From NCBI RefSeq assembly GCF_014836595.1, contig NZ_JACSQO010000009.1, forward strand, positions 62,001-126,000: a stretch of 64,000 bases of DNA, written 5' to 3'. This DNA comes from Psychrobacillus faecigallinarum. GTDB taxonomy: Bacteria > Bacillota > Bacilli > Bacillales_A > Planococcaceae. The notes beneath the pieces were generated by a model that did not search any database, had not been told where the DNA came from, and was given only the letters and a program-made list of their open reading frames with translations. The stretch's first letter is position 1. The number at the start of each line of letters is the position of its first letter. Below are positions 45,424 through 54,578 of this stretch, piece by piece. A program made the position numbers and the translations under genes.

Positions 45424-46407
45424 TTATTTTTTATAATCTACAACGATGTAAGGCTGTAATTGGAATGGCTTCGGCGCAATATTACGATCATTCCATTGTC
45501 CAAACCATCTTTCTAAAGGATAGAAGTAATATCCATCCTGCCAATGGTCTGATGTATCATACGGGTCAGCAAAGATGAGCATGTCATCACCAATACCAGG
45601 TGTACCATTATTATCATAGCCAATGATTGCTTGCCAATGTCCGTCCCAATCTGCCCACTCAACCATAATTGGACGGTCGTTGGAAAGGTGGCTAGTTAAC
45701 CACTTAACAAAGTAGCTATCCTTTGCATCTGTAACCCAAGCTTCGGTTGTATCGCTGTTTTCAGAAGCATATAAGCTATTCCACGTGAAGGTAGCAGGTA
45801 GGTTTCCTACATTGTTTCCAGTTGCTCCATCTGTTTCTTGAATAATATCCTCTGTTGAATAATTCACTCTATAGCTTGTCTCAACAACTTCAAAGCCTTC
45901 TAAACTAGTAAAGAAGTTGTGAAGCTGGCTAACGTCAGTTCCATATTCAGGGAAGTTATTTGCTGAACCAGGTTTAGCCCCCGGAGTGTCTAAGTCGGTC
46001 ATTGCTTTCATCTGCTCTGCAATATCCATCTCCGTCATTTCCGTATATCCAAAATGATTAGCAACCATTAAAGCTGTTGCTGGTCCACAAGACCATTCCG
46101 TTGTTTGCTGCATCGTTTGAAAATTTTCGATTAGAAGTAATTGATCATCTGATTTCATGTTATAAAAATCAGGAGCTTTGAAGTAACGAGACTCTGCATT
46201 GTCGCCTGCTTCTGCATATGCATCAGCACCGCCCATTTCATCATAGTCTTCGCCTTTAATCATTGTTGGTTTAACTGCCACAGTAGTTTCGGCTGACGCT
46301 TTTGTGTCTACTTCCTTGTTAACCTCCGCTTGTAAATCTGTGTTCTCTGAGCACGCAGATAATAATAGCATTGCGGATGCTAAAACTGCTGTAAGGGTTC
46401 TTTTCAT
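45424..46407 (-). CDS. C39-like peptidase lipoprotein
   Basis: A 327-residue secreted lipoprotein: signal peptide with the lipobox LLSAC at Cys19, then an acidic linker to about residue 80. The papain-like C39 domain follows. The catalytic Cys is in TTEWSCGPATALMVANHFG near residue 107, the His in WADWDGHWQAIIGYD near 257, and an Asp/Asn in LIFADPYDTSDHW near 280. Unlike bacteriocin transporters, it is not fused to an ABC exporter. It would act outside the membrane; the substrate is unknown. The gene is divergent from a two-component system. Start behind GGATGGGGATAA. Confidence 0.82.
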   Translation of the reverse strand: MKRTLTAVLASAMLLLSACSENTDLQAEVNKEVDTKASAETTVAVKPTMIKGEDYDEMGGADAYAEAGDNAESRYFKAPDFYNMKSDDQLLLIENFQTMQQTTEWSCGPATALMVANHFGYTEMTEMDIAEQMKAMTDLDTPGAKPGSANNFPEYGTDVSQLHNFFTSLEGFEVVETSYRVNYSTEDIIQETDGATGNNVGNLPATFTWNSLYASENSDTTEAWVTDAKDSYFVKWLTSHLSNDRPIMVEWADWDGHWQAIIGYDNNGTPGIGDDMLIFADPYDTSDHWQDGYYFYPLERWFGQWNDRNIAPKPFQLQPYIVVDYKK

Positions 46408-46619
46408 TTATCCCCATCCTTTTCATATTTTTTTGAAACACAAGAATTTATTATATAGAAAGTAGGACACAATTCAATAGATAAATTTATATTATTTTTT
46501 TACTTTATTTTGAAGTAGCTTATTAAAATAAACATGGAGAAAAATTAGTTTATATATATATTTACTTCCATTAATTAGATATGATTAAGAGAAAAAGCGT
46601 ATAAAAGAGGTGTAAAGGA

Positions 46620-47315
46620 ATGCCTAAACATATTTTATTAGTGGAAGACGATGAATCTATTTGTGAGATGGTAGAAAAGTATTTAAGAAGTGAAGGTTTT
46701 CTAATTACTACCGTAAATAACGGAGAAGCTGCAATTCAACAAAATGTGGTGTCAGCCTATGACTTAGTTATCTTAGATATTATGATGCCAAAATTAGATG
46801 GCTTGGAAGTGCTGAGAATTATTCGTGAGAAAAGCGCTGTACCTATACTAATCATGTCAGCAAAGGATAGCGATGTGGACAAAGCATTAGGACTGGGATT
46901 AGGGGCAGATGATTATCTTGCCAAGCCTTTTTCGTTACTCGAGCTTTCTGCCAGAGTTAAGGCTGCTATAAGAAGAGCCACAAAATATTCAAAGGAGCTA
47001 AATGTAAGCGAGGATGTCCTTATAATAGGAGATTTAAAAATAGATGTTAAGAATTTTACTGTTACTAAAGGAAATGAAAATTTAAAACTAACTGCAAAAG
47101 AGTTTGCTATCTTAAAGTTATTTGCTGCCAATCAAAACCGTGTATTTACTAAACAACAAATTTATCAGCTAGTTTGGAACGATGAATACTATGGGGATGA
47201 AAATATTATTAATGTGCATATGAGAAGGCTTCGGGAGAAAATTGAAGTAGAACCATCTAACCCAAGGTATATAAAGACTTTGTGGGGGATTGGCTATAAG
47301 TTGGAAGGTTTCTGA
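46620..47315 (+). CDS. OmpR-family response regulator
   Basis: A 231-residue regulator. The receiver domain has the acidic pair in LVEDDES, the phosphoacceptor in LVILDIMMPKLDG near residue 53 and Lys in DDYLAKPFSLLEL near 103. The winged helix starts near 135 with LTAKEFAILKLFAANQNRVFTKQQIYQLVW and ends in TLWGIGYKLEGF. It is followed directly by a histidine kinase and then a BcrAB-like ABC pair, as in the YcbL-YcbM-YcbN-YcbO set of B. subtilis. It probably controls that transporter. Ribosome binding site AGAGGTGTAAAGGA. Confidence 0.9.
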   Translation: MPKHILLVEDDESICEMVEKYLRSEGFLITTVNNGEAAIQQNVVSAYDLVILDIMMPKLDGLEVLRIIREKSAVPILIMSAKDSDVDKALGLGLGADDYLAKPFSLLELSARVKAAIRRATKYSKELNVSEDVLIIGDLKIDVKNFTVTKGNENLKLTAKEFAILKLFAANQNRVFTKQQIYQLVWNDEYYGDENIINVHMRRLREKIEVEPSNPRYIKTLWGIGYKLEGF

Positions 47316-47316
47316 T

Positions 47317-48252
47317 ATGGTGCTTATTTTATCTATCCTAATTGCATTGTTAATTGGTTTCATTTTTTTTCAATACAAAGAAAAAAGAAACCTTACCTCT
47401 AACATTGCCTATGCACACCAAAAGCTTCAAATGATTGTTCAAGAAAACACTATAGAGAAAGTCTTGGCACATACAGAACATCAAGAGCTCATGCAATTGT
47501 TAAATATGATTAATGAGCTATTAGTCGAAAAACAAAAGGTTCTAGTAACCCATACAAGGTTAGAAGAGTCCATGAGGAAGATGCTCTCAAATGTATCCCA
47601 TGATTTAAAAACACCGTTAACAGTGATTCTTGGATATATTGAAATGCTAGAAATTGACCACTCCTTGAATGAGGAGGAAAGAAGACAATTACTTTTTAAA
47701 CTACATACTAAAACAAATGAAGTACTTAAAATTATTCATACATTTTTTGATTTAGCTAAAATAGAAGCGGGCGACCAGCACTACCCACTATCTAAGGTAA
47801 ACATAAACGAAATATGTCGTAAGAACATTCTAACCTTCTACGATATGGTAACAGCGATGAATATGGATATTAAAATTGATATTCCAGAAGCCCCACTTTA
47901 TGCATTTGGTAATGAAGAGGCAATTGATAGGGCTTTGAACAATCTTTTATCTAATGCTCTAACATACGGTGCTGAAGGCAAGATAATTGGATTAGCTTTG
48001 AGAAATGACGAAGCTTACATCTACATTGATATTTGGGATAAAGGAAAAGGAATTGATGAATACCATGTGGATCGGGTCTTTGAAAGAACATACACCATGG
48101 AGGATTCTAGAAACAAATCCTTCCAAGGCAGTGGTCTTGGCCTAACGATCACAAAGCGACTTCTGGAAATAATGGGAGGTTCTATTCAGCTCTCAAGTAT
48201 TCCTTATGAAAAGACTGTCTTTACAGCTACCTTGAAACGAATAACATATTAA
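47317..48252 (+). CDS. sensor histidine kinase
   Basis: A 311-residue kinase with a single N-terminal membrane helix (about residues 2-18) and no extracellular domain of note, then a coiled linker (HTEHQELMQLLNMINELLVEKQ). The phosphoacceptor site is NVSHDLKTPLTVILGYIEML near residue 98-117. The ATPase domain has ALNNLLSNALTYG, WDKGKGID and GSGLGLTITKRL. The start at 47317 follows GGAAGGTTTCTGAT and is one base after the regulator's stop codon; the longer frame from 47290 lies inside the regulator gene. Probably senses through the neighbouring transporter or the membrane. Confidence 0.88.
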   Translation: MVLILSILIALLIGFIFFQYKEKRNLTSNIAYAHQKLQMIVQENTIEKVLAHTEHQELMQLLNMINELLVEKQKVLVTHTRLEESMRKMLSNVSHDLKTPLTVILGYIEMLEIDHSLNEEERRQLLFKLHTKTNEVLKIIHTFFDLAKIEAGDQHYPLSKVNINEICRKNILTFYDMVTAMNMDIKIDIPEAPLYAFGNEEAIDRALNNLLSNALTYGAEGKIIGLALRNDEAYIYIDIWDKGKGIDEYHVDRVFERTYTMEDSRNKSFQGSGLGLTITKRLLEIMGGSIQLSSIPYEKTVFTATLKRITY

Positions 48253-48352
48253 AAAAGCTAGAAGAACTTAAGAAATTCGTAAGATTGTATTAATAAAAAA
48301 GAGAGGTTCATTTCCTATACTAAGGATAGTAAGAAATAGGGAGAGGGTTCTA

Positions 48353-49273
48353 ATGTCGTATATATTGAAAACCAATCATTTGACGAAAGTATTCGAAGGA
48401 AGGGAAGTTGTATCATCTGTTAACATGCATGTGCAAAAGGGAGAGATTTATGGATTTTTAGGTCCTAATGGTGCTGGTAAAACAACTGTCATGAAAATGA
48501 TTACTAATCTTATAAAGCCAACAAATGGGGAAATAGAGATTTTTGGTGAAAAGCTAACAGATCGGTCATTTGAGGTACTTAAAAGAATCGGATCAATAAT
48601 TGAGTACCCTATATTTTATGAGAAACTAACTGCTAGAGAAACACTGGATCTTCATTGTGAGTACATGGGCTTTTACGACAAGAAGGAAATAGAGAAAGTA
48701 TTAGAAATGGTGAATCTTCATACAGGAGGTAAACGAGTAAAGGAGTTTTCCCTTGGAATGAAGCAACGTTTAGGAATTGCGCGTGCCATCATCACAAAGC
48801 CAGAATTGCTTATTTTAGATGAACCAATAAACGGATTAGATCCCATTGGCATTAAAGAAATGCGAGAATTATTTGGAATGCTTTGTAAGGAATATGGAAT
48901 TACGATTCTCGTCTCTAGTCATATATTAGGTGAAATAGAACAATTAGCAGATACAATTGGTGTTATTAATAATGGAAAGCTAATAAAAGAAATCTCTATG
49001 AATCAGTTAGCTCAAAGTCAATCTGACTATATAGAATTGGTCGTTCAGGATGGAAAAAAAGCCGCTTTTCTATTGAGCGACAAATTACAGCTAGTTAACT
49101 TTAAAATGGTTGATGATCATTGTATTCGAATATATGAATCGTCAGTCTCCCAACAAATGATTTCCAAAGTATTGTACGAACATGATATAGAAATTGAGGC
49201 CATTAGTAAAAAAACGAGCTCTTTGGAGGATTATTTCATGAAGCTTATTAATGGAGGTGTAGTAAGTGTTTAA
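48353..49273 (+). CDS. BcrA-like ABC transporter ATPase
   Basis: A 306-residue ATPase of the drug/lantibiotic exporter group. Walker A GPNGAGKTT near residues 38-46, signature FSLGMKQRLGIARAI near 134, Walker B LLILDEPINGLDPIG near 154, switch His in VSSHILGE. The last 90 residues (from about 215) form the C-terminal domain seen in BcrA and NisF-type proteins. It overlaps the permease gene by eight bases. There are 100 bases between the kinase and this gene, so a separate regulated promoter is possible. Together with the two-component system this suggests resistance to a peptide antibiotic such as bacitracin or a lantibiotic. Confidence 0.88.
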   Translation: MSYILKTNHLTKVFEGREVVSSVNMHVQKGEIYGFLGPNGAGKTTVMKMITNLIKPTNGEIEIFGEKLTDRSFEVLKRIGSIIEYPIFYEKLTARETLDLHCEYMGFYDKKEIEKVLEMVNLHTGGKRVKEFSLGMKQRLGIARAIITKPELLILDEPINGLDPIGIKEMRELFGMLCKEYGITILVSSHILGEIEQLADTIGVINNGKLIKEISMNQLAQSQSDYIELVVQDGKKAAFLLSDKLQLVNFKMVDDHCIRIYESSVSQQMISKVLYEHDIEIEAISKKTSSLEDYFMKLINGGVVSV

Positions 49274-49961
49274 ACTGATGAAGCTAGAAATGAAAAAGTT
49301 TAAGTTGTCTTCCTATTCACGCAACGCGATAATTGCTAATTTTGTTATTCTCGGTTTTATGTTTCTTATTTCCTTTATATCTAAAATGGAGGGAGATACT
49401 GACTTTGTGAATTATCAAGAGGCTATAGGAGTTATCGAATCCTTTGTCCGAGCGACCTTTATCATCTTTGCCTCCACTCTAATAGCTAAGCTAATAATAG
49501 GAGAATTCAAAAAGAAAACGATTACTACTTTATTTATGTATCCAATAAGCAGAAAGAAACTTATAGCAGCAAAGCTGACAATTATAATTATTTTTACCTT
49601 TACATGGATTATTATTTCTAATGTTTTTATTACAACTGTCTACTACTATCTAACCGTAAACTATCAGCTAATTCCAGGTTCGTTAACAGCTGACTTTTTG
49701 CAAGAACATAGTGTGAGTGTATTGATGAATGCAATTTCTGCCTCATGTATGGCACTAATTCCGCTTTACTTTGGAATGAAGAAATATTCAATTCCCACTA
49801 CTATTATCACTTCGATTTTGATAGTAATGATTGTTTCCAACAATAATGGTAGCTTTTCATTAAACGATATAATTATAATTCCGTTATCGTTGGCAGTGAT
49901 TGGCCTAACCGTTGCGTATCTTGCTATTCGAAATATTGATAGGCTGGATATAAGAGTATAA
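49266..49961 (+). CDS. ABC-2 type permease
   Basis: A 231-residue membrane protein with six predicted helices in the ABC-2 arrangement: an N-terminal helix near residue 20-40, then ATFIIFASTLIAKLIIGEFKKKTITTLFMYPISRKKL (the conserved cytoplasmic coupling region) and four more helices to the end. It should pair with the preceding ATPase. The GTG start at 49266 follows GGAGGTGTAGTAA. The gene order regulator-kinase-ATPase-permease parallels YcbLMNO of B. subtilis and bacitracin or lantibiotic self-protection sets. Confidence 0.85.
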   Translation: MFKLMKLEMKKFKLSSYSRNAIIANFVILGFMFLISFISKMEGDTDFVNYQEAIGVIESFVRATFIIFASTLIAKLIIGEFKKKTITTLFMYPISRKKLIAAKLTIIIIFTFTWIIISNVFITTVYYYLTVNYQLIPGSLTADFLQEHSVSVLMNAISASCMALIPLYFGMKKYSIPTTIITSILIVMIVSNNNGSFSLNDIIIIPLSLAVIGLTVAYLAIRNIDRLDIRV

Positions 49962-50009
49962 GTAAAGCTTGAGGAGTATAGTTCAAAACCAAGTCAGGGG
50001 GCTCCAAAC

Positions 50010-50492
50010 ATGAAAATCAAGCGAAGTGAGATACTCACTAACGATGACATTTGGAATGCAGTTTTAGCCGCCTATGGAAACTACTCTTTTCCGACAGAAA
50101 ATGAAAAAATGAATGATTTCTATATTTTATTTAATTATTTTTGTGAGATGGAAAGCGGTGGACATGAAAGCTTACTCAATTGGTTTTCACAGCCAATCAA
50201 ACAGATGGGTACTCACGAATACTTAAGACGACTGGCTATAATGTTGGAGCAGATTGGTGCTAATGATTACGCTGAGATTGAGAAGGCTTATTTGAAAGAA
50301 ATGGTGAATATTTTTGAGGTAATAGAAAGCCGTGGATTTGAAGGTCCTAATTATGAAAGTCTAGAAGCAGATTTCATAAAAATAATTGAAAAAGCCGATA
50401 AGGAATATAGAAATTTAGATGAGCAGATAAATGCTCAAATATACAAATATGCCTTGATTATATATAAAGAGGTACTTGAGCTAGATAATTGA
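50010..50492 (+). CDS. DMP19 (DUF4375)-like protein
   Basis: A 160-residue acidic, largely helical protein. The segment ILFNYFCEMESGGHESLLNWFSQ, then AIMLEQIGANDYAEIEKAYLKE, resembles the DMP19/DUF4375 pattern in which a conserved glycine-rich turn (here SGGH) is followed by a short helix and a count-like helical repeat. Function unknown; the family occurs as single genes and in immunity-type clusters. It lies 48 bases behind the permease gene and may be cotranscribed. Start behind AGGGGGCTCCAAAC. A bidirectional terminator follows. Confidence 0.6.
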   Translation: MKIKRSEILTNDDIWNAVLAAYGNYSFPTENEKMNDFYILFNYFCEMESGGHESLLNWFSQPIKQMGTHEYLRRLAIMLEQIGANDYAEIEKAYLKEMVNIFEVIESRGFEGPNYESLEADFIKIIEKADKEYRNLDEQINAQIYKYALIIYKEVLELDN

Positions 50493-50495
50493 TGG

Positions 50496-50533
50496 AAAAA
50501 GGATGGTGTGACATTGTCACAACCATCCTTTTT
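50496..50533. terminator. bidirectional terminator
   Basis: AAAAAGGATGGT and ACCATCCTTTTT form a long stem, with an inner GTGAC/GTCAC helix. It ends the DMP19-like gene on the plus strand and the GntR gene on the minus strand. Confidence 0.9.
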
Positions 50534-51164
50534 AATTTCTTGAAACATTGAGAATATGGAGACAAAAGTCTAAATCTGCTTGTAAATGCTTCTCCATCAA
50601 CTCTTTTGCTTGTTCGGTATCCTGCTGGGAAATAGCCTTGTAAATTTCCTCATGCTCATCTATCAGTTGTGGTCGCTTATATAATACTACAGTTTTTCGG
50701 AACAAATAAATAATAGATTTCATCCGATCAATTGTTTCAATCATATGAGAATTACCACTAGAATTAACAATAATTTGGTGAAAGAGTTCATTTGCCTCCA
50801 TAATTTCTTCGGGAGTTCCTTCCCTACCAACCTTAATACAGTTTGCTAAAGTCTCCAAATCTTGCTCTGGTAAATAGGTAGCTGCTGTCTTTGCAGCAAA
50901 GCCCTCTAATAGAATCCTCATTTGAAAAAGGTTCCGTAGGTCCTTTTCGGAAGGTTGAACGACTTTTTTGTTTACGATGAGGCCTTCGTTCGTTAGCTGA
51001 CGAAGAGCCTCGCGAATAGGAGTGCGACTAAAGCCTGTTTCCGTAGCAAGTTTTTCTTCAACTACTTTTGTGCCTCCAGTAATTTCTCCATTTAAAATCC
51101 GATCTCTTATTTCCTCGTATGCTTGCTGGGAAGCTGTCCGACTATTTGAATGTAACATTCCCAT
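50532..51164 (-). CDS. GntR-family (FCD) transcriptional regulator
   Basis: A 210-residue regulator. The winged helix (residues about 8-75: QQAYEEIRDRILNGEI, ETGFSRTPIREALRQLTNEGLIV) is followed by a helical FCD domain (about 80-200) with FHQIIVNSSGNSHM and the metal-binding histidines typical of the group, which bind acid-type ligands. It is divergent from the acid-sugar catabolic operon. Three ATACAA sites spaced 21 bp apart lie in the intergenic region, and GTATAC palindromes in two of them fit FCD-type operators. It is likely the local regulator that senses the sugar acid. Start behind AGGAGTGAATTAA. Confidence 0.88.
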   Translation of the reverse strand: MGMLHSNSRTASQQAYEEIRDRILNGEITGGTKVVEEKLATETGFSRTPIREALRQLTNEGLIVNKKVVQPSEKDLRNLFQMRILLEGFAAKTAATYLPEQDLETLANCIKVGREGTPEEIMEANELFHQIIVNSSGNSHMIETIDRMKSIIYLFRKTVVLYKRPQLIDEHEEIYKAISQQDTEQAKELMEKHLQADLDFCLHILNVSRN

Positions 51165-51258
51165 TTAATTCACTCCTAAAGTCCATTAATTCTCTACCAT
51201 AAACTTAACAAAAATAAAGAAAGAAAGATAGTTTAGAAAAAATCTTGATTTTTAATGG

Positions 51259-51306
51259 ATACAAATGTGTCTAAAATGTATACAAAAATGAAAAAAGAGT
51301 ATACAA
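51259..51306. promoter_or_regulatory. three ATACAA operator-like sites with 21-bp spacing
   Basis: ATACAA occurs at 51259-51264, 51280-51285 and 51301-51306, each exactly 21 bases (two helical turns) from the next, so all face the same side of the DNA. The last two are preceded by GT or TGT, giving TGTATACA and GTATACAA palindromes. They lie between the divergent GntR gene and the catabolic operon. These are the best candidates for the GntR operator. Confidence 0.65.
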
Positions 51307-51325
51307 TAGCTTTATTGAAATAACC

Positions 51326-51339
51326 TGCAAGCGGTTTCA
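51326..51339. promoter_or_regulatory. CcpA cre site
   Basis: TGCAAGCGGTTTCA differs from the cre consensus TGWAANCGNTNWCA at one position only. It lies 50 bases before the first catabolic gene and downstream of the likely promoter, so CcpA would block transcription when glucose is present. This suits a sugar-acid operon. Confidence 0.7.
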
Positions 51340-51390
51340 ATTATAAAAACTTAATAATTATTACAAAAACACTAGGAGGAAATATATATT

Positions 51391-52284
51391 ATGGCTAAAA
51401 AAGTTGGCTTTATCGGATTAGGAATTATGGGAAAACCAATGGCGATAAATTTATTGTCTAAAGGTTTTGAAGTAATGGTAAATGATTTAAATAAAGAAGC
51501 AGTGCAGGCATTAATTGATGCCGGGGCAACTGCGGGAGATTCAGCAAAGGTCATTGGGGAAAACAGTGAAGTGATTATTACAATGCTTCCTGCATCTCAT
51601 CACGTACAGCAAGTAGTGCTAGGAGAAAATGGAGTACTTAGTGGAGCTAAAGAAGGCTCTGTAATTATAGATATGAGTTCTATTTCTCCTGTAGTTTCTA
51701 AAGAAATTGCGGAGAAGGCGAGAAAACAAGGTGTAGAAATGTTAGATGCGCCCGTAAGCGGAGGAGAGCCAAAAGCAATCGACGGTACACTTGCAATCAT
51801 GGTTGGTGGGAAAGAAGAAGCTTTTGATCAAGTGAAGGACGTTTTATATGCAATGGGAGCTGAAATTACTTTAGTTGGTGGGAATGGTAGTGGTACTACT
51901 GCAAAATTAGCAAACCAAGTTATTGTGAACTTAAACATTGCAGCAATGTCCGAGGCATTAGTGCTAGCTGCTAAAGCAGGAATCGATGTAGAAAAAATGT
52001 ACCAAGCAATCCGTGGTGGATTAGCGGGAAGTGCAGTGCTAGATGCAAAGGTTCCATTAATTCTAGACCGTAACTTTGTTGCTGGAGGAAGAATTGACAT
52101 TAATCTTAAGGATATGACAAATGTGATGGAAACAGCGCACGAAATTGGTGTTCCTCTTCCATTGTCAAGTCAGCTAGTCGAAATTTTCCATGCTTTAAAA
52201 GTAGATGGAAAAGCAGCAGATGACCATGGTGGAATTGTTCAGTATTACGAAAAACTTGCGAATGTTGAAGTAGGGAGAGCGTAA
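51391..52284 (+). CDS. beta-hydroxyacid dehydrogenase (GarR/LtnD type)
   Basis: A 297-residue NAD(P)-dependent enzyme of the 3-hydroxyisobutyrate dehydrogenase family. The cofactor site is GFIGLGIMGKPMAINL at the N-terminus, the substrate-binding DAPVSGGEPKAIDG near residue 118 and the catalytic Lys in GSGTTAKLANQ near 170. Relatives are tartronate semialdehyde reductase (GarR) and the L-threonate/D-erythronate dehydrogenases (YgbJ, LtnD, DenD). Together with the DUF1537 kinase and GntP permease, a four-carbon sugar acid is the more likely substrate. Starts behind AGGAGGAAATATATATT; overlaps the kinase gene by one base. Confidence 0.88.
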   Translation: MAKKVGFIGLGIMGKPMAINLLSKGFEVMVNDLNKEAVQALIDAGATAGDSAKVIGENSEVIITMLPASHHVQQVVLGENGVLSGAKEGSVIIDMSSISPVVSKEIAEKARKQGVEMLDAPVSGGEPKAIDGTLAIMVGGKEEAFDQVKDVLYAMGAEITLVGGNGSGTTAKLANQVIVNLNIAAMSEALVLAAKAGIDVEKMYQAIRGGLAGSAVLDAKVPLILDRNFVAGGRIDINLKDMTNVMETAHEIGVPLPLSSQLVEIFHALKVDGKAADDHGGIVQYYEKLANVEVGRA

Positions 52285-53726
52285 TGATGATAAACAGTAA
52301 AGAAGCACGCAATGCACAAGAGGTATTAGCATCTATTCCTTCAGTAGATACAAAATTAGTTCAACAAATGCTGAAAGATGAATTACGTGATTTAAATAAA
52401 AAAATTATCGTTTTAGATGATGATCCAACCGGTGTTCAAACCGTACACGGAATTTCTGTTTATACAGATTGGTCTTTAGAAAGTATTGAGATGGGCTTCA
52501 AGGAAGACAATACAATGTTCTTTCTATTAACCAATTCTCGAGGCTTTACTGCGGCAGAAACGGAACAAGCTCATATAGAGATTGCTGAAAATATTGTAAA
52601 GGTAGCCAATAAAGTAAACAAAGATTTTATTGTTATTAGTCGAGGAGATTCCACTCTAAGAGGTCATTATCCACTTGAAACGGAAGTATTAAAAAATACG
52701 GTTGAACAGAATTCAAATGTTCAATATGACGGTGAGGTAATCCTTCCTTTCTTTAAGGAGGGCGGTCGTTTCACAATAGACAATATTCACTATGTGCAAT
52801 ATGACGAACAATTGATTCCTGCGGGAGAGACAGAGTTCGCAAAAGATAGAACCTTCGGATATAAAAAATCACATTTAGGTGAATGGGTAGAAGAAAAAAC
52901 GGAAGGTAAGTATACTGCTGAAAATACAACTTATATTTCATTAACTAGCTTACGAGAATTGAATGTAGAAGGTATTACAAATCAACTGTTACAAGTTAAA
53001 AATTTCGATAAGGTAGTCGTGAATGCAGTAGATTACGTAGATGTAGAGATTTTTGTTATAGCCCTAGTGAAGGCCATGAAGGCTGGAAAGCAATTTATGT
53101 TTAGAAGTGCAGCAGCGCTCACAAAGGTTATTGGAGGAGTTAGCGATAAATCACTTTTAACAAGAGAAGAATTGATTAAGGAAGAAACAAATCATGGCGG
53201 GTTAATTTTAGTGGGATCTCATGTGAAAAAAACTACCGAGCAATTAGAAGTGTTGAAAACAAACGAATCTATTGAATTTATCGAGTTTGATTGTCATTTA
53301 GTTTTAGAGGCAAATAAATTCCAACAAGAAATTGATCGTGTGATTGAAACAACCGAAAGCCTTATTAAAGAAGGTAAGACAGTCACAGTTTATACAAGAC
53401 GGGAACGACTAGATTTAGGCGAAGGTAAAAAGGAAGAAGAGCTAAAACTTTCTGTTCAAATTTCAGATGCAGTTACTAGCATTGTTCAACGTCTAAGTAT
53501 TCGCCCGAACTTCATAATCGCTAAAGGCGGTATTACTTCGAGTGATATTGGTACAAGAGGTTTAGAAGTAAAAAGAGCTACAGTAGCTGGGCAAATCAAG
53601 CCAGGTATTCCAGTGTGGCTCACTGGTGAAGAAAGTAAATTTCCAGGAATAGCTTACGTTATTTTCCCAGGAAATGTGGGAGCGGTAACAACGCTAAAAG
53701 AGACAGTAGACATGTTGAATAGATAA
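52284..53726 (+). CDS. DUF1537 four-carbon acid sugar kinase
   Basis: A 480-residue kinase of the DUF1537 family. The N-terminal substrate-binding half opens with LDDDPTGVQTVHGISVYTDW near residue 45 and contains SRGDSTLRGHYP near 117; the C-terminal half has IIAKGGITSSDIGTRGL near 405 and the AGQIKPGIPVWLTGEESKFPGIAYVIFPGNVG region that binds ATP. Proven members (OtnK, DtnK) phosphorylate 3-oxotetronate or D-threonate at C4. At 480 residues it is somewhat longer than the 420-residue OtnK, so it is a different subgroup. Position between a dehydrogenase and an aldolase suggests that it prepares the phosphorylated substrate for cleavage. Ribosome binding site AGGGAGAGCGTA. Confidence 0.9.
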   Translation: MMINSKEARNAQEVLASIPSVDTKLVQQMLKDELRDLNKKIIVLDDDPTGVQTVHGISVYTDWSLESIEMGFKEDNTMFFLLTNSRGFTAAETEQAHIEIAENIVKVANKVNKDFIVISRGDSTLRGHYPLETEVLKNTVEQNSNVQYDGEVILPFFKEGGRFTIDNIHYVQYDEQLIPAGETEFAKDRTFGYKKSHLGEWVEEKTEGKYTAENTTYISLTSLRELNVEGITNQLLQVKNFDKVVVNAVDYVDVEIFVIALVKAMKAGKQFMFRSAAALTKVIGGVSDKSLLTREELIKEETNHGGLILVGSHVKKTTEQLEVLKTNESIEFIEFDCHLVLEANKFQQEIDRVIETTESLIKEGKTVTVYTRRERLDLGEGKKEEELKLSVQISDAVTSIVQRLSIRPNFIIAKGGITSSDIGTRGLEVKRATVAGQIKPGIPVWLTGEESKFPGIAYVIFPGNVGAVTTLKETVDMLNR

Positions 53727-53741
53727 GGGGAGATTCTAAAG

Positions 53742-54578
53742 ATGATAGTGGATACAAAAAAAATACTAACGGATGCTCAGCGCAATCAATATGCTGTTGC
53801 TGCCTTTAATGTATATAGCTTAGAAACAGTCCAAGCAGCGATCAAGGTAGCAGAACAAGAAAATCAGCCTGTCATCATTGCATTAGGAGAAAGATACTTC
53901 CCGACAGTTGATGTAGAGGGATTTGCAGCAATGGTTAAAGCGATGGCTGAAAAAGCAACAGTGCCGGTTGCTTTACATCTAGACCATGCCTATGAAAAAG
54001 AATCTATTATCCGCGCTATTAGATGTGGTTTCACTTCAGTAATGTTTGATGGTTCTGCACATCCATTCGAGGAAAATGTCCGCCTGACGAAGGAAATAGT
54101 TGAAATTGCGCATATGGCAGGTGTATCTGTAGAGGCAGAAATAGGATCTTTAGCCAAAGGAGAATTTTCTGATGAGGAAGAGGGAACGGGAACTTTAACC
54201 GATCCAAAGGCTGCCAAAGCGTTTGTGGAAGCTACCGGAGTAGATTTCCTAGCTGCAGCGATTGGTACGGTGCATGGTATGTATAAGGGAGAGCCAAAGA
54301 TCGATTTACCCTTACTAAAGAGAATCCAGCAAGCAGTAGATCTTCCTTTAGTATTACATGGGGGCTCTGGTACTCCAGAGGCTGTAGTAAAAGAAGCAGT
54401 CCAACTTGGTATATGTAAAGTAAACGTCAATACTGAAGTATCGATGGCTGCCGTTTCATTTATGCAAGACTACTTAGCTCCTAAAAATATGGTTCATCTA
54501 TCAACTGTTATGTCTGAAATGCAACAAGCAATGGAACCAGTAATGACGAAATTTGTTCGTCTATTTGCAAATAAATAA
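53742..54578 (+). CDS. class II fructose-bisphosphate-type aldolase
   Basis: A 278-residue zinc-dependent aldolase of the FbaA/GatY/KbaY family. The zinc and catalytic parts are LHLDHAYE near residue 78, SVEAEIGSLA near 128, GTVHGMYKGEP near 177, LHGGSGTP near 205 and KVNVNTEV near 226. It has the KbaY/GatY length (about 285), not that of the long FbaA. In this cluster it would split a phosphorylated sugar acid, giving dihydroxyacetone phosphate or a related triose. Its role replaces OtnC (and possibly OtnI) of known four-carbon acid pathways. Starts behind AAGGGGAG; a repeat element lies behind it. Confidence 0.88.
   Translation: MIVDTKKILTDAQRNQYAVAAFNVYSLETVQAAIKVAEQENQPVIIALGERYFPTVDVEGFAAMVKAMAEKATVPVALHLDHAYEKESIIRAIRCGFTSVMFDGSAHPFEENVRLTKEIVEIAHMAGVSVEAEIGSLAKGEFSDEEEGTGTLTDPKAAKAFVEATGVDFLAAAIGTVHGMYKGEPKIDLPLLKRIQQAVDLPLVLHGGSGTPEAVVKEAVQLGICKVNVNTEVSMAAVSFMQDYLAPKNMVHLSTVMSEMQQAMEPVMTKFVRLFANK

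Noticed and set aside
52106..52312. His-rich minus-strand frame across the dehydrogenase-kinase junction
   Set aside because: It is antisense to two well-supported genes; the composition reflects the codons of the other strand.
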